From Chrysemys picta bellii (lineage: Eukaryota; Chordata; Testudines; Emydidae), in contig NC_088805.1 in assembly GCF_011386835.1 (NCBI RefSeq), positions 10,970,836-11,034,835 of the forward strand: a DNA stretch of 64,000 nucleotides, written 5' to 3'. The notes beneath the pieces were generated by a model, which saw nothing but the letters and a program-made list of their open reading frames with translations, had not been told where the DNA came from and searched no databases. A program made the position numbers and the translations under genes. Numbering within the stretch: position 1 is the stretch's first letter; each line of letters begins with the position of its first letter. This document shows, piece after piece, positions 20,230 through 30,220 of the stretch.

Positions 20230-21018
20230 AACACTGTATACTTCAGTTAAGTAACAAGCACACACCAGACACAAGCTACAGACCATAGGTGCTGACTCTG
20301 TGATAAAAATAAAACCACAAAAAAGGAAAGAGCTGCAGAAGTAAAGAGACTGCAGGCAGAAGTCCAGCACCAGAGTGGGGGCTATCCAGTTTATTGCACT
20401 GAATGCAGCATGCATGATTAGCTGGTCAAGGTGAGGTGTGTGAACTCGGTGCAAGGAGCTCCTGGTGCTCAGAGACCATGTACGGGCTTCGGAGACCAGA
20501 GTGGCTGAACTGGAGGAGCTAAGGGAGACAGAGGTACATTGATGCGACTTTCTGGGACACAGTTGAATGGTCCTACTCCCATTCTGACAGCCTAGGCACT
20601 CTTGAGGAGTTATGAGTAAGTTCTGAAGGCAAGGTCAGAATTTTACCAGCAGCAACTGGCCAACAAAATGATGCCTTAGGAGACCGATAGCACACTCATG
20701 CGTAGAAATACTCATTTTACAAGTGCAATTATCTTTTTTTTCCTCAGCCCTGGCCTCCCGCCTCTTGATAATGAACAATTAGTGAAGGGTAGAGGTAGGG
20801 CATGTGTATGGGTATTTCTGTAGCCAGATGTATATATTTTTGTCATATTTGAATAAAAATGTCTATATTTAGAGAGAATCTTCTTTCTCCTGTATCTCCT
20901 TTATTTATCAACCGCTTTTGATAATATTTGAAATGGAGTCCGTTTTTTGTTTGTTTTTTAAGAGACTCCTCATAGTGCAAGGCCCCAACCTGTAGCTTAG
21001 TTAGTATATGCCTTAATC
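20230..21018. repeat. Module A, copy 2
   Basis: Matches 6,240-7,024 nearly base for base by eye, including 'tccagtttattgcactgaat' and the T-rich run near 20,945. Confidence 0.7.
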
Positions 21019-21222
21019 CAATGATTCTCAAATTTATGTACTGCTGACCCCTTTCACATAGCAAGCCTCTGAGTGCGACACCCCCCCTTATAAATTAAAA
21101 ACATGTTTTCAATATATTTAACACCCTTATAAATGCTGGAAGCAAAGCAGAGTTTGGGGTGGAGGCTGACAGCGCATGACCCCCATGTAATTACCTCACA
21201 ACCCCCAGTTTGAGAGCCCCCA
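21019..21222. mobile_element. hAT-like MITE in module A copy 2
   Basis: Same element and same CCTTAATC flanks (21,011-21,018; 21,223-21,230) as 7,025-7,236. Confidence 0.85.
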
Positions 21223-21230
21223 CCTTAATC

Positions 21231-22059
21231 CAACCCTCACCCCTGCGCTATACGGTAGCCCCAATGCTCTTTTCTGCTCTCACATAACTATCTCAAACAT
21301 AGTCAGTCACACATACTTACAGTTTCTTGCAATACCAGTCCAGTTCCTTGCATTACTGCTGCACAAACACCCTACCCAGACCTGACTCCCTACTCCAGTG
21401 CTCAACTCAAGCAAACAAGAATTAAGAGGTAAGCTGTGCAGGCAAATCATATTGAGGAGCCCCACCACCTGCTAAGGGTCATTGGGTGCTAAAGGGCTTG
21501 GCCACCAAAGCCTCATTAAAAAGCTCTCAGCTTGCCTGGCAGGCCACTAGGCTCAGCACAAGTTCCCTCCAAGGATAAGACCACACTGTATAATTCAGTC
21601 AAGCAGCAACAAACTCACCCCAAGGGTCACGGAGTTGCTCCTTCACCTGGTTAACGGCCTCGCAAAACTCACATTAACCACTCCTGTTCCCTAGCTTCTC
21701 TCATCCCTTAGGAGAGGGCTTTTTAAAGCCTTGTTCTCCCTGAGTAGCCTCACCCCCTGGTTGGGGTTGATGGGTGGTAAAGGGCTTGGGAATGAAAGCC
21801 TCCTTATGCAGCTCTCCACTTGCATAGCAGGCTGCTAGCCTCAGCACAAGGTCCCTCAAACAGACCACACTATATACTTCAATTAAGTAGTAAGCACACC
21901 ACAAACACACTACAGACAATTGGCTCACCCCAAAGGTCACCTAGTTGTTTCTCCTTCACCTGGAGAATTCCCTCGTAAAACTCACCTGTTCTCTAGCTCC
22001 TCTGGTCTCTTAGGAGCAGGCTTTTCAAAGCCTTGTTCTTCCTGAGGAGCCCCACCCCC
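21231..22059 (+). repeat. Spacer and ~0.3 kb repeat copies
   Basis: Repeats the arrangement at 7,245-7,908 but lacks the SINE found there. No gene. Confidence 0.6.
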
Positions 22060-22927
22060 TCCATTTCTTCCCCAGTTTCCTCCTCTGGGCCCCCTCCTTC
22101 AGCTACAGAACTCTGCCAGCTAACAACTGGGACAGCTTCCTTAATCAATGGACAACACCTCTCCTGGCCCTGAGGGCATATTGCCTTCTGCTAGAAAGAA
22201 GCTAGTCTCAGCCCCTCCCATACTTGGAAGCACCCTGCTTCTCTGTGCTAGGAGTCACAGGAATCCTAACCCACCTCAGTGGTTTCTGAGATTCCCTGCC
22301 CCTTCTCTGGGCTCTCCTCTGGGACATTTCACTCTGTTCCCTAGAGCTGGGTTTGTCTCTGGTTCACCTGCAACCTGAACAGTTCTCTCCCTGGCAGGCA
22401 TTACACCCCCCATCCCTTCCTGATGTGGTGTTGCCTCCAGCTGCAGTGTAGGAGTTGGTCTCAACCACCCTCCCACCTGGAAGCATGTGGCTTTCCCCCA
22501 GCTGCAGAAGAATCAAGGAGACTCTCTCCCATTCTCTCAGCAGTTCCTGAGACCTTACCCTTTCCCTCAGCGGGTCCCAGCATAAAATTGCCTCCTGCTG
22601 CAGGCAAATGCTTTAACCTGAGCTAGACGGAAAAAATCATTGACCCAGGAGCAGGTCAAATAGGAGGTGTTCCATTACCTCCCCCCCCGCCCCCAGTCAA
22701 AACACTTTCCAAACCACATAGATTTTAGCTAGTGGTATGAGGAATCTGCTTTCGCCCACCCCCACAACCATTGCCATTTGGCCAGGCAACATACTGGCCT
22801 TTGGGACCACACTCTGCTTAACCAGAGAGATCTGGGCCCCTGAATCCCTCTGCCCCAAGTATTAACCGCCATCAGTTTAGACAGCCTTAACATGCTCCAT
22901 ATCTGAGTCTGCAGAGGCTAACCTCAT
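22060..22927 (-). repeat. Module B, partial copy 2
   Basis: Matches 18,770-19,575 and 26,310-27,160. It ends abruptly at 'gaggctaacctca', where the U2 sequence begins, so the zinc-knuckle part is missing. Confidence 0.65.
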
Positions 22928-22968
22928 GGCTAAGATCATGCATAGTATGTGTTCTTATCAGTTTAATC
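22928..22968 (+). pseudogene. U2 snRNA fragment (about nt 18-58)
   Basis: The 40 bases from 22,929 align without gaps to vertebrate U2 snRNA from GGCTAAGATCA to TTATCAGTTTAAT with 4 mismatches that I can see (U2 sequence from memory). It lacks the U2 5' end and everything after nt ~58, so it is not a functional snRNA. Confidence 0.85.
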
Positions 22969-23120
22969 TTTTTTATTTGATGAGCTGCTATACCAATACA
23001 CTGTATCTACTACTCTACAAGAGCTAATGATACCCCGAGATGCATCCTGCTGCCCCTAAAACGCAGCACTGCCCCAAGACACTGACCACTGCCCCAGCAC
23101 GCCCTACTGCTCTGCACAGG
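22969..23120 (+). mobile_element. 5' end of a Utopia-like non-LTR element
   Basis: Matches the 5' ends of the elements starting at 53,211 and 59,486: 'gatgagctgctataccaata', then 'atgcatcctgctgcccctaa' and 'ctgctctgcacaggctccca'. Only about 150 bp are present; the rest is lost by fusion to module D. The ATG at 23,040 is conserved in all three copies and may be the start codon. Confidence 0.8.
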
Positions 23121-23121
23121 C

Positions 23122-23304
23122 TCCCAGTCAGAGCCACACCAAGCGCGTGCCTGGGGCGGCAAGTCTGCGGGAGGTCTGCCGGTCCTGCAGTTGTGGCAGT
23201 CGGTACGCCAGAGCCGCAGGACCGGCGGACCTCCCGTAGGCATGCCGCCGAAAGCGGCCTCCCTGCCGTTCTTGGGGGTGGCAAATTGCATAGAGCCGCC
23301 CCTG
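23122..23304. mobile_element. GC-rich DNA element, copy 2, left-truncated
   Basis: Same right end (GAGCCGCCCCT) as 4,426-4,680. Its left end is replaced by Utopia sequence, with GGCTCC shared at the join. Confidence 0.55.
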
Positions 23305-24624
23305 CTCCCCCCAAAACTGGCAGAGTATCCCTTCAGCCCCCCCCACCCATCCCCAAACACACACACACACACACACCCCTCTTCAAAAGCAACCACCGGC
23401 CAAAAAAAAAAGTCAGCACCTATGCTAAAGACAACTCACTCACCCAAAGGGTGCCGTAGTCGCTCCTCCTTCACTGGAGAACTCCCTTGCAAAACTCTCC
23501 TGTTTGCTAGCTCCTCTGGTCACTTAAGAGTGGGCTTTTTAAAGCCTTGTTCTCCATGATTAGGTCCAACCCCTGGTTAAGGCTTGGCAGGTCCTAAAGG
23601 GCTTGAGGATGAAAGCCTCCTCAACATGCTCTCAGCCTTGCATAGCAGGCCGCTAGGCTCAGCTCACGGTCCCTCAAACAAACGGAGCACACTATATACC
23701 TCACTCAAGGAGTAAGCACACCACAAACACACACACCACCCACGGGCTAAGTTTCCTGTAAACTGCACAGCTGCATGGCCACGGAGCAGCCCATTTAGGG
23801 CCGCACAGGCACTCAGGGAACACGGGCCACAGCGCTGCCCAAGCCATGGCCTGGACCTGCGGGGGCTAGGCGCATATCCTGCAGCCTCAGCCCCAGAGCT
23901 GCTGTGATGGGGAGAGGTGCTTCTCCCCCTGCTGCCCAGGTACTGCTGCAGGCAGACAGCAGGGGGAGTCCTCTCTCCCTGCTGTAGCCCCCCCTGCACT
24001 CCCAACCCCTCATCCCCAGCCCCACCCCAGAGCTCTCCCCCCACCCCCCAAACCCTCTGCCCCAGCCCTGAGCCCCGTCCCCCACTCCAAACCCCTTGGC
24101 CCTACCCCCACCACATGAATTTTGTTATGTGCAGTGATATGACATGTGTCATATCACCTCCATATCGGTGCACATAAAATTCATTCCACACATGGGTGAG
24201 AAAGTAGAGGAAACACTGCTCACGGGTCACATAGTTGCTCTTCCTTCACCTGGAGCACTCCCTCACAAAACTCACGTTAGCAGCTCCTGTACCCTAGCAT
24301 CTCTCATCCCTTAGCAGCACGCTTTTTAAAGCCTTGTTCTCCCTGAGTAGCCCCAAACCCTACTACGGGTTGATGGGTGCTAAAGGGCTTGGCCTCCAAA
24401 GCCTCATTAAAAAGCTCTCAACTTGCCTGGCAGGCCACTAGGCTCAGCACAAGTCCCCTCAAACAAACAGACCATACTATATAATTCAGTCAAACAGCAA
24501 CCAAACTACACCACACACAACAAACTCACCCCAAGGCTCACAGAGTTGCTCCTTCACCTGGTTAACTGCCTCGCAAAACTCACATTAGCCACTCCTGTTC
24601 CCTAGCTTCTCTCATCCCTTAGGA
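23305..24624 (+). repeat. Module F and ~0.3 kb repeat copies, second set
   Basis: Parallels 4,680-5,903, including a short CA repeat at about 23,357-23,376 and the 'gacatgtgtcatatcacctcc' stretch. No gene. Confidence 0.65.
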
Positions 24625-24798
24625 CAGTGGTCTCCAAACTTTTTTGATCACGCACCCCTATCAGTACACAATTTTTGAGCATGCACCCCCCTGCCCCGCC
24701 GCAGAGCTGGCTCTACCATTTTTGCCACCCCAAGCCAAAGGAAAAAAATAAAATAAAGAAGGCACTCGGACCCCCACCCAAACTGCAGAAGACCACTG
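24625..24798. mobile_element. Small hAT-like MITE, copy 3
   Basis: Flanked by CCTTAGGA on both sides (24,617-24,624; 24,799-24,806). Its internal part differs from copies 1 and 2 by an A-rich insertion. Confidence 0.8.
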
Positions 24799-24889
24799 CC
24801 TTAGGAGGGGGCTTTGTAAAGCCTTGTTCTCCCTGAATAGCCCCACCCCCTGGTTAGGGGTTGATGGGTGGTAAAGGGCTTGGGGATGA

Positions 24890-26385
24890 AAGCCTCCTTA
24901 TGCAGCTCTTCACTTGCATAGCAGGCCCCATCCATGCCCTGACGAGGTGTAAACTGCCTCTCTGTTCTTGGAGAGTTTTTGCATGGGCTTGCTTTAAGCC
25001 ATGAGGATACATTTTCAGCCTCATAAATATAGACATGAAATTATAACCTATAACACTACTCTAACAATTACAGTAACATCACCATAACAGCCATGCTCAG
25101 TGCATTACGAGCCTTCCAGAGACACCCAACATGACAAACTTGGCATTGGATACCACACAATCATTTTCTAAGCCGAACATGGTGTGTAGGGTGTTCCCCT
25201 GAGGTACAGAGCGTCACACCTCCCCTCTTAGTCAGTGACTAACCCTCTTGCAGTAAACTATTTCGAAGGCAGTTTGTTGTTATAGTTCTCTTGGCATCCA
25301 GCCATTAAGGCCATGAGGCTGCGTGCCTCAGTTTCCCCATTCACACACAGCAATCCAGGGTTTTTTTTCTAATGGTTTCTCTGCTGTGATAAGGTTTAAA
25401 CCTGTTTACAGGTGTTAACTGAAAAGTAGCATTTTCATAAGGTTTAACTTCTGTATCAAGATTCTTATCCCCAAATCTTAACATTAATACCAATTTTTTT
25501 TAACCAAATATGGGTGTTTACAAGTATCGTTGATACCATGCCCTGTGTTCAATTAGTGTAGTTTGAGGTTAGTTTGTTCATTACCCATGGTGTCCTTTGA
25601 CTCTCTCCCATGTAATCAGTCACTTTGTGTGGGCTCTTAATTCCATCCTATTTCTGGCATTTTGATAGGGTCTGGCAAGATAAGGGTCTAGGGGGATCCT
25701 GCACATTGGCTGGCTCTTTGGGGAGCCGTCTCCCAACCCCAGAACTGTACATATGTAGGAAATCCTACTCCCCTTTCGGGGTTACCCTGTGTTTCCCCCT
25801 GCCTGCACTGAGTCCTTCCCTGCCCCCTAGAGGGCTGTGATCTGGGCTAGATGTGTTTACCCTTTGAAGATGTGTTTACCCTGCACTTCTTCCCAGCAGC
25901 TTTCCCAGAACTGCTCCCTGTCTTCCACGAGCATGGGGGAAAAACACCCCCCTTCTTGGTCAGTTGGGTCATTTCTATTCAGGCAGACTACCACCTGGCA
26001 ATTTCCTGGTCTCAACTCCATCTTGATGTAAAGAAAGAGTTACTTTCCAAAAACTTCTCAGAAATAGCATCCTGAAAAATTGGGACCTGGATTGGGGTAC
26101 CCTCTGCCACCCCTTTCTCTGTCCCTGAGAAGTCAGCTGTGTGACTGCTCCCCTCCAGGAGGAGAGTTGCACGGTTCCTTCTCAAAACCTGGGTCACAGG
26201 CTGAGTGCCTGGGTAAACAGATGCTGACCCAGCCATCCTCCTAGTGTCCTGGGCATCCTGCCCCAAGTGACTAGTGAGGAGACATTCCTGTACCCCGACT
26301 ATTCCTTCCCCAGTTTCCTCCTCTGGGCCCCCTCCTTCAGCTGCAGAACTCTACCAGCTAACAACTGGGACAGTTTCCTTAATCA
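24890..26385. repeat. Module C, copy 2, uninterrupted
   Basis: Matches 9,790-10,586 plus 18,045-18,849 but lacks both the SINE (at 24,962-24,974) and the provirus (at about 25,606-25,612). It shows the pre-insertion state. Confidence 0.8.
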
Positions 26386-27480
26386 ATGGACAACACCCCT
26401 CCTGGCCCTGAGGGCATGTTGCCTTCTGCTGGAAAGGAGCTAGTCTCAGCCCCTCCCATACTTGGAAGCACCCTGCTTCTCTGTGCTAGGAGTCACAGGA
26501 ATCCTCACCCACCTCAGTGGTTTCTGAGATTCCCTGCCCCTTCTCTGGGATCTCCTCTGGGACATTTCACTCTGTTCCCTAGAGCCGGGTTTGTCTCTGG
26601 TTCAGCTGCAATCTGAACAGTTCTCTCCCTGGCAAGCATTACACCCCCATCCCTTCCTGATGTGCTGTTGCCTCCAGCTGCAGTGTAGGAGTTGGTCTCA
26701 ACCACCCTCCCACCTGGAAGCATGTGGCTTTCCCCCAGCTGCAGAAGAATCAAGGAGACTCTCTCCCATTCTCTCAGCAGTTCCTAAGACCTTACCCTTT
26801 CCCACAGGGGGTCCCAGCATAAAATTGCCTCCTGCTGCAGGCAAATGCTTTAACCTGAGCTAGATGGAAAAAATCATTACCCAGGAGCAGATCAAATAGG
26901 AGGTGTTCCATTACCTCCCCCCCGCCCCCAGTCAAAACACTTTCCAAACCACATGGATTTTAGCAAGCGGTATGAGGAATCTGCTTTCACCCACCCCCAC
27001 AACCACTGCCATTTGGCCAGGCAACATATTGGCCTTTGGGACCACAGTCTGCTTAACCAGAGAGACTTGGAGCAGAGAGATGCAGGGGCCCAGATATTAC
27101 CCACCAGCAATTTAGACAGCCTTAACATGCTCCATATCCGATTCTACAGAGGCTAACCTCACAGAACCAATGTGATAGGTTTCAATTGGTTGTGGGGGTT
27201 CTGTGTTGAGGACAGCAGAACTAAGGAGCTATTGTTTGCCTGCTTCCTCCTAGCACAGGGCATTTATTCCTCAGGTGATCAGTGGAATTACACTGATAGC
27301 ACCTTCTGGGCTCTAGGGTCCCAGCTCCCTTCTCTCTTCCCAGGGTCGAAATGGGATCCTCCCTTCCCCCCAGTTTTAAACCCCTCTTTCTGTGGCCTGC
27401 CCTCAATAGATGCCTGATTCTGTTTGAAGGCATCAGCTAAAAAAAGCTCTTTCATCCACAGACTTAACATCTTTGTCCCA
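26386..27480 (-). pseudogene. Module B copy 3: decayed gag with zinc knuckle
   Basis: On the minus strand 27,221-27,433 repeats the CCHC knuckle CYQCNSTDHLRNKC preceded by a basic stretch. Downstream short open pieces parallel those of 18,850-19,900. Not functional. Confidence 0.65.
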
Positions 27481-28300
27481 TAAACACTACTTCATATCAG
27501 CCTTACGTAGGCTTACATTGCACCACAAACACACACTACAGACACACTCACCCCAGGGGTCATGTCCTTGCTCCTGCTTCACCTGGAGAACCCCCTCACA
27601 GAACTCAGGTGAGCTGCTCCTGTTCTCTAGCTCCTCTGGCTGCTTAGGAACAGGCTTTTTTGAAGCCTTGTTCTCCCTGAGGAGCCCCACCCCCTGGCTA
27701 GGGGTTGATAGGTGCTAAAGGGCTTGGCCATTAAAGCCTCATTAAGCAGCTCTCAAGGTTCCTAGCAGGCCTCTAGGCTTAGCACAGTGTCCCTTAAAGT
27801 AACAGACAACATTGTATACTTCTGGTTTCAGAGTAGCAGCCGTGTTAGTCTGTATCCGCAAAAAGAACAGGAGTACTTGTGGCACCTTAGTCTCTAAGGT
27901 GCCACAAGTACTCCTGCTTTTTTATTGTATACTTCAGTTAATAGCAAACACACACCAGACACCAGCTACAGACCATAGGTGCTGACTCTCTGGAGCATTA
28001 GCTGTTCTCTAGCTCCAAGTTTTACAAGGGTTTCCTCCAGGTGAAGGAGGAGCAACTGGGGTCAGTTTGGTTTCTGTAGTGGGTGTTTGTGGTTTGCTTA
28101 CTGTTCGACTAAAGTCTAGAGTGTGGTCTGTCTGTCTGATGGACCTTGTGCTCAGCTTGGGGCCTGCTAGGCATGGCTGAGAGCTTCTTAAGGAGGCTTT
28201 GATGGCCAAGTCCTTTAGCACTTAACCAGGGGGTGGGGGCTACTCAGGGAGAACCAGTATTTAAAACCCGGCTCCTAAGCCACCAGGGGAGCTAGGGAAC
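27481..28300 (+). repeat. ~0.3 kb repeat copies, including one inverted unit
   Basis: Forward landmarks at 27,650-27,810. A minus-oriented unit lies at about 28,000-28,300 ('cctccaggtgaaggaggagc', 'cttaaccagggggtgggg'). No gene. Confidence 0.6.
27823..27923 (+). mobile_element. Turtle-type SINE, internally shortened
   Basis: Head 'gagtagcagccgtgttagtc' joined to a short tail ending in T's. ATTGTATACTTC is duplicated at 27,811-27,822 and 27,924-27,935 (12 bp). The paralogous site near 6,235 has no SINE. Confidence 0.9.
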
Positions 28301-29128
28301 AGGAGAGTTTTGAGGGAGATTATAGGTGGGAGTGTGGGGGGGAGACAGATAAACTTCCTTGATGTTCCTTAAACTTAAGGCAATAAAAAAAACCCTGATA
28401 AAAATAAAACCACAAGAAAGGAAAGAGCGGCAGGAGTAAAAAGAGACTGCAGGCAGAAGTCCAGCACCAGAGTGGGAGCTATCCAGTTTATTGCACTGAA
28501 TGCAGCATGCATGATTAGCTGGCCTACGGGCAGGTGGCATATGTATGAATTCAGTACAAGGAGCTCCTGGCGCTCAGAGACCATGTACGGGCTTCGGAGA
28601 CCAGGGTGGCTGAACTGGAGGAGCTAAGGGAAACAGAGAGGTACATTGATGAGACTTTCTGGGACACAGTTGAATGGTCCTACTCCCATTCTGACAGCCT
28701 AGGCACTCTTGAGGAGTTATGAATAAGTTCTGAAGGCAAGGTCAGAATTTTACCAGCAGCACCTGGCCCACAAAATGCTGCCTTAGGAGACTGATAGCAC
28801 ACTCATGCCTAGAAATACTCATTTTACAAGTACAATTATCTTGATTTTTCTCAGCCCTGGCCTCCTGCCTGTCAATAATGAACAATTAGTGAAGGGTAGA
28901 GGTAGGGTATGGGTATGGGTATTTGTGTAGTCAGATGTATATATTTGTCATATTTGAATAAAAATGTCTATATTTAGAGAGAATCTTCTTTTTCCTGTAT
29001 CTCCTTTATTTATCAACCAATTTTGATAATATTTGAAATGGAGTCCGGTTTTTTGTTTGTTAGTTTTTTAAGAGACTCCTCAGAGTGCGAGGCCCCAACC
29101 TGTAGCTTAGTTAGTATATGCCTTAATC
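28301..29128. repeat. Module A, copy 3
   Basis: Matches copies 1 and 2, with the same T-rich run near 29,050. Confidence 0.7.
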
Positions 29129-29167
29129 CAATGATTCTCAAACTTCTGTACTGGTGACCCCTTTCAC
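29129..29167. mobile_element. hAT-like MITE, truncated
   Basis: First ~39 bp of the element seen at 7,025 and 21,019, with the CCTTAATC flank at 29,121-29,128. It is cut off by the next element. Confidence 0.75.
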
Positions 29168-29625
29168 TAGGGTTACCATTCGTCCGGATTTACCCGGACA
29201 TGTCCTCCTTTTTGTACTAAAAATAGCGTCCGGGGGGAATTTGTAAATAACTCAAAATGTCCGGGATTTCCCCCCTCCCCCGGCAGAGCAGAGCGAGCGG
29301 CTGGGAGGGCTGCAGGAAAGTCCCGGGCTGGACTGGCTCAAAGGGTAGCTCCTCTGGTCTCAAAGGGTACGTCTTCACTTACCGGAGGGTCTGGCGGCAG
29401 GCAATAGATGTTCTGGGATCGATCCCGGAAGTGCTCGCCGTCGACGCCGGTACTCCAGCTCGGCGAGAGGAGTACGCGGCATCGACGGGGGAGCCTCCCT
29501 GCAGCGTCTGGACCTGCGGTAAGTTCGGACTAAGGTACTTCGAATTCAGCTACGTTATTAACGGAGCTGAATTTGCGTACCTTAGTCCGAAGTGGGGGCT
29601 TAGTGGGGACCAGGCCTTAGGAGCA
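29168..29625. mobile_element. Composite nonautonomous DNA elements with a foldback
   Basis: 29,168-29,350 begins 'tagggttaccattcgtccgg', a MITE-like end. 29,358-29,625 holds an imperfect hairpin (29,527-29,590) around 'cagctacgttattaacggagctg'. Superfamilies not resolved. No intact gene. Confidence 0.5.
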
Positions 29626-29659
29626 GGCTTTTTAAAGCCTTGTTCTCCCTGAGTAGCCC

Positions 29660-30220
29660 CACCCTAGGGTTGCCAACTTTCTACTTGCATAAAACCGAAC
29701 AGTTATGTCTTACCCAGTATGGCCAGTCTGCTGGTCTTATGAAAAGTTATACTAGGAGTAGCTTGTGAAAAGTAAATGTCATGAGTGTAAATTACCCCTC
29801 AGTAATCAGGAATTTAGTCCCTGAATAAATACGGTCAATTAAAGAAGTATTTTGGCTACTTACCTGTCTTGGCTTCTCATTGAAACTGTAGCTCATTTCT
29901 CCTGGTATTGCCCATGTCTGGTGATGCGTTCTAAATAAATGTCCCTTGACCACCACATGAAATACCAGGAGAAATGAGCTACAGTGCCCATAGGACTGAA
30001 ATTCTTCTCTAGTGGATCATATTTACTCACAGACAACCTACTTTCAATTCCCAGTTACTGAGGGACAACGTATTTATTCTCTGCAAGTTGCCCCTAGTAG
30101 AACTTCCTGTGAGGGATGGATCTGAATCTTTGAATCCTGATATTTAAATTGTACTATGAAATGTATTAACCCCAATTTGGGAGATTCGCATGATTTTTGA
30201 ACTCTTGGCGAGTTTTGAGG
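29660..30220. repeat. Module E, copy 2
   Basis: Matches 8,370-8,900, with the same perfect 24-bp inverted repeat (29,886-29,909; 29,961-29,984). Confidence 0.75.

Noticed and set aside
22929..22968. Functional U2 snRNA gene
   Set aside because: Only about 40 of ~190 nt, no Sm site or 3' end.
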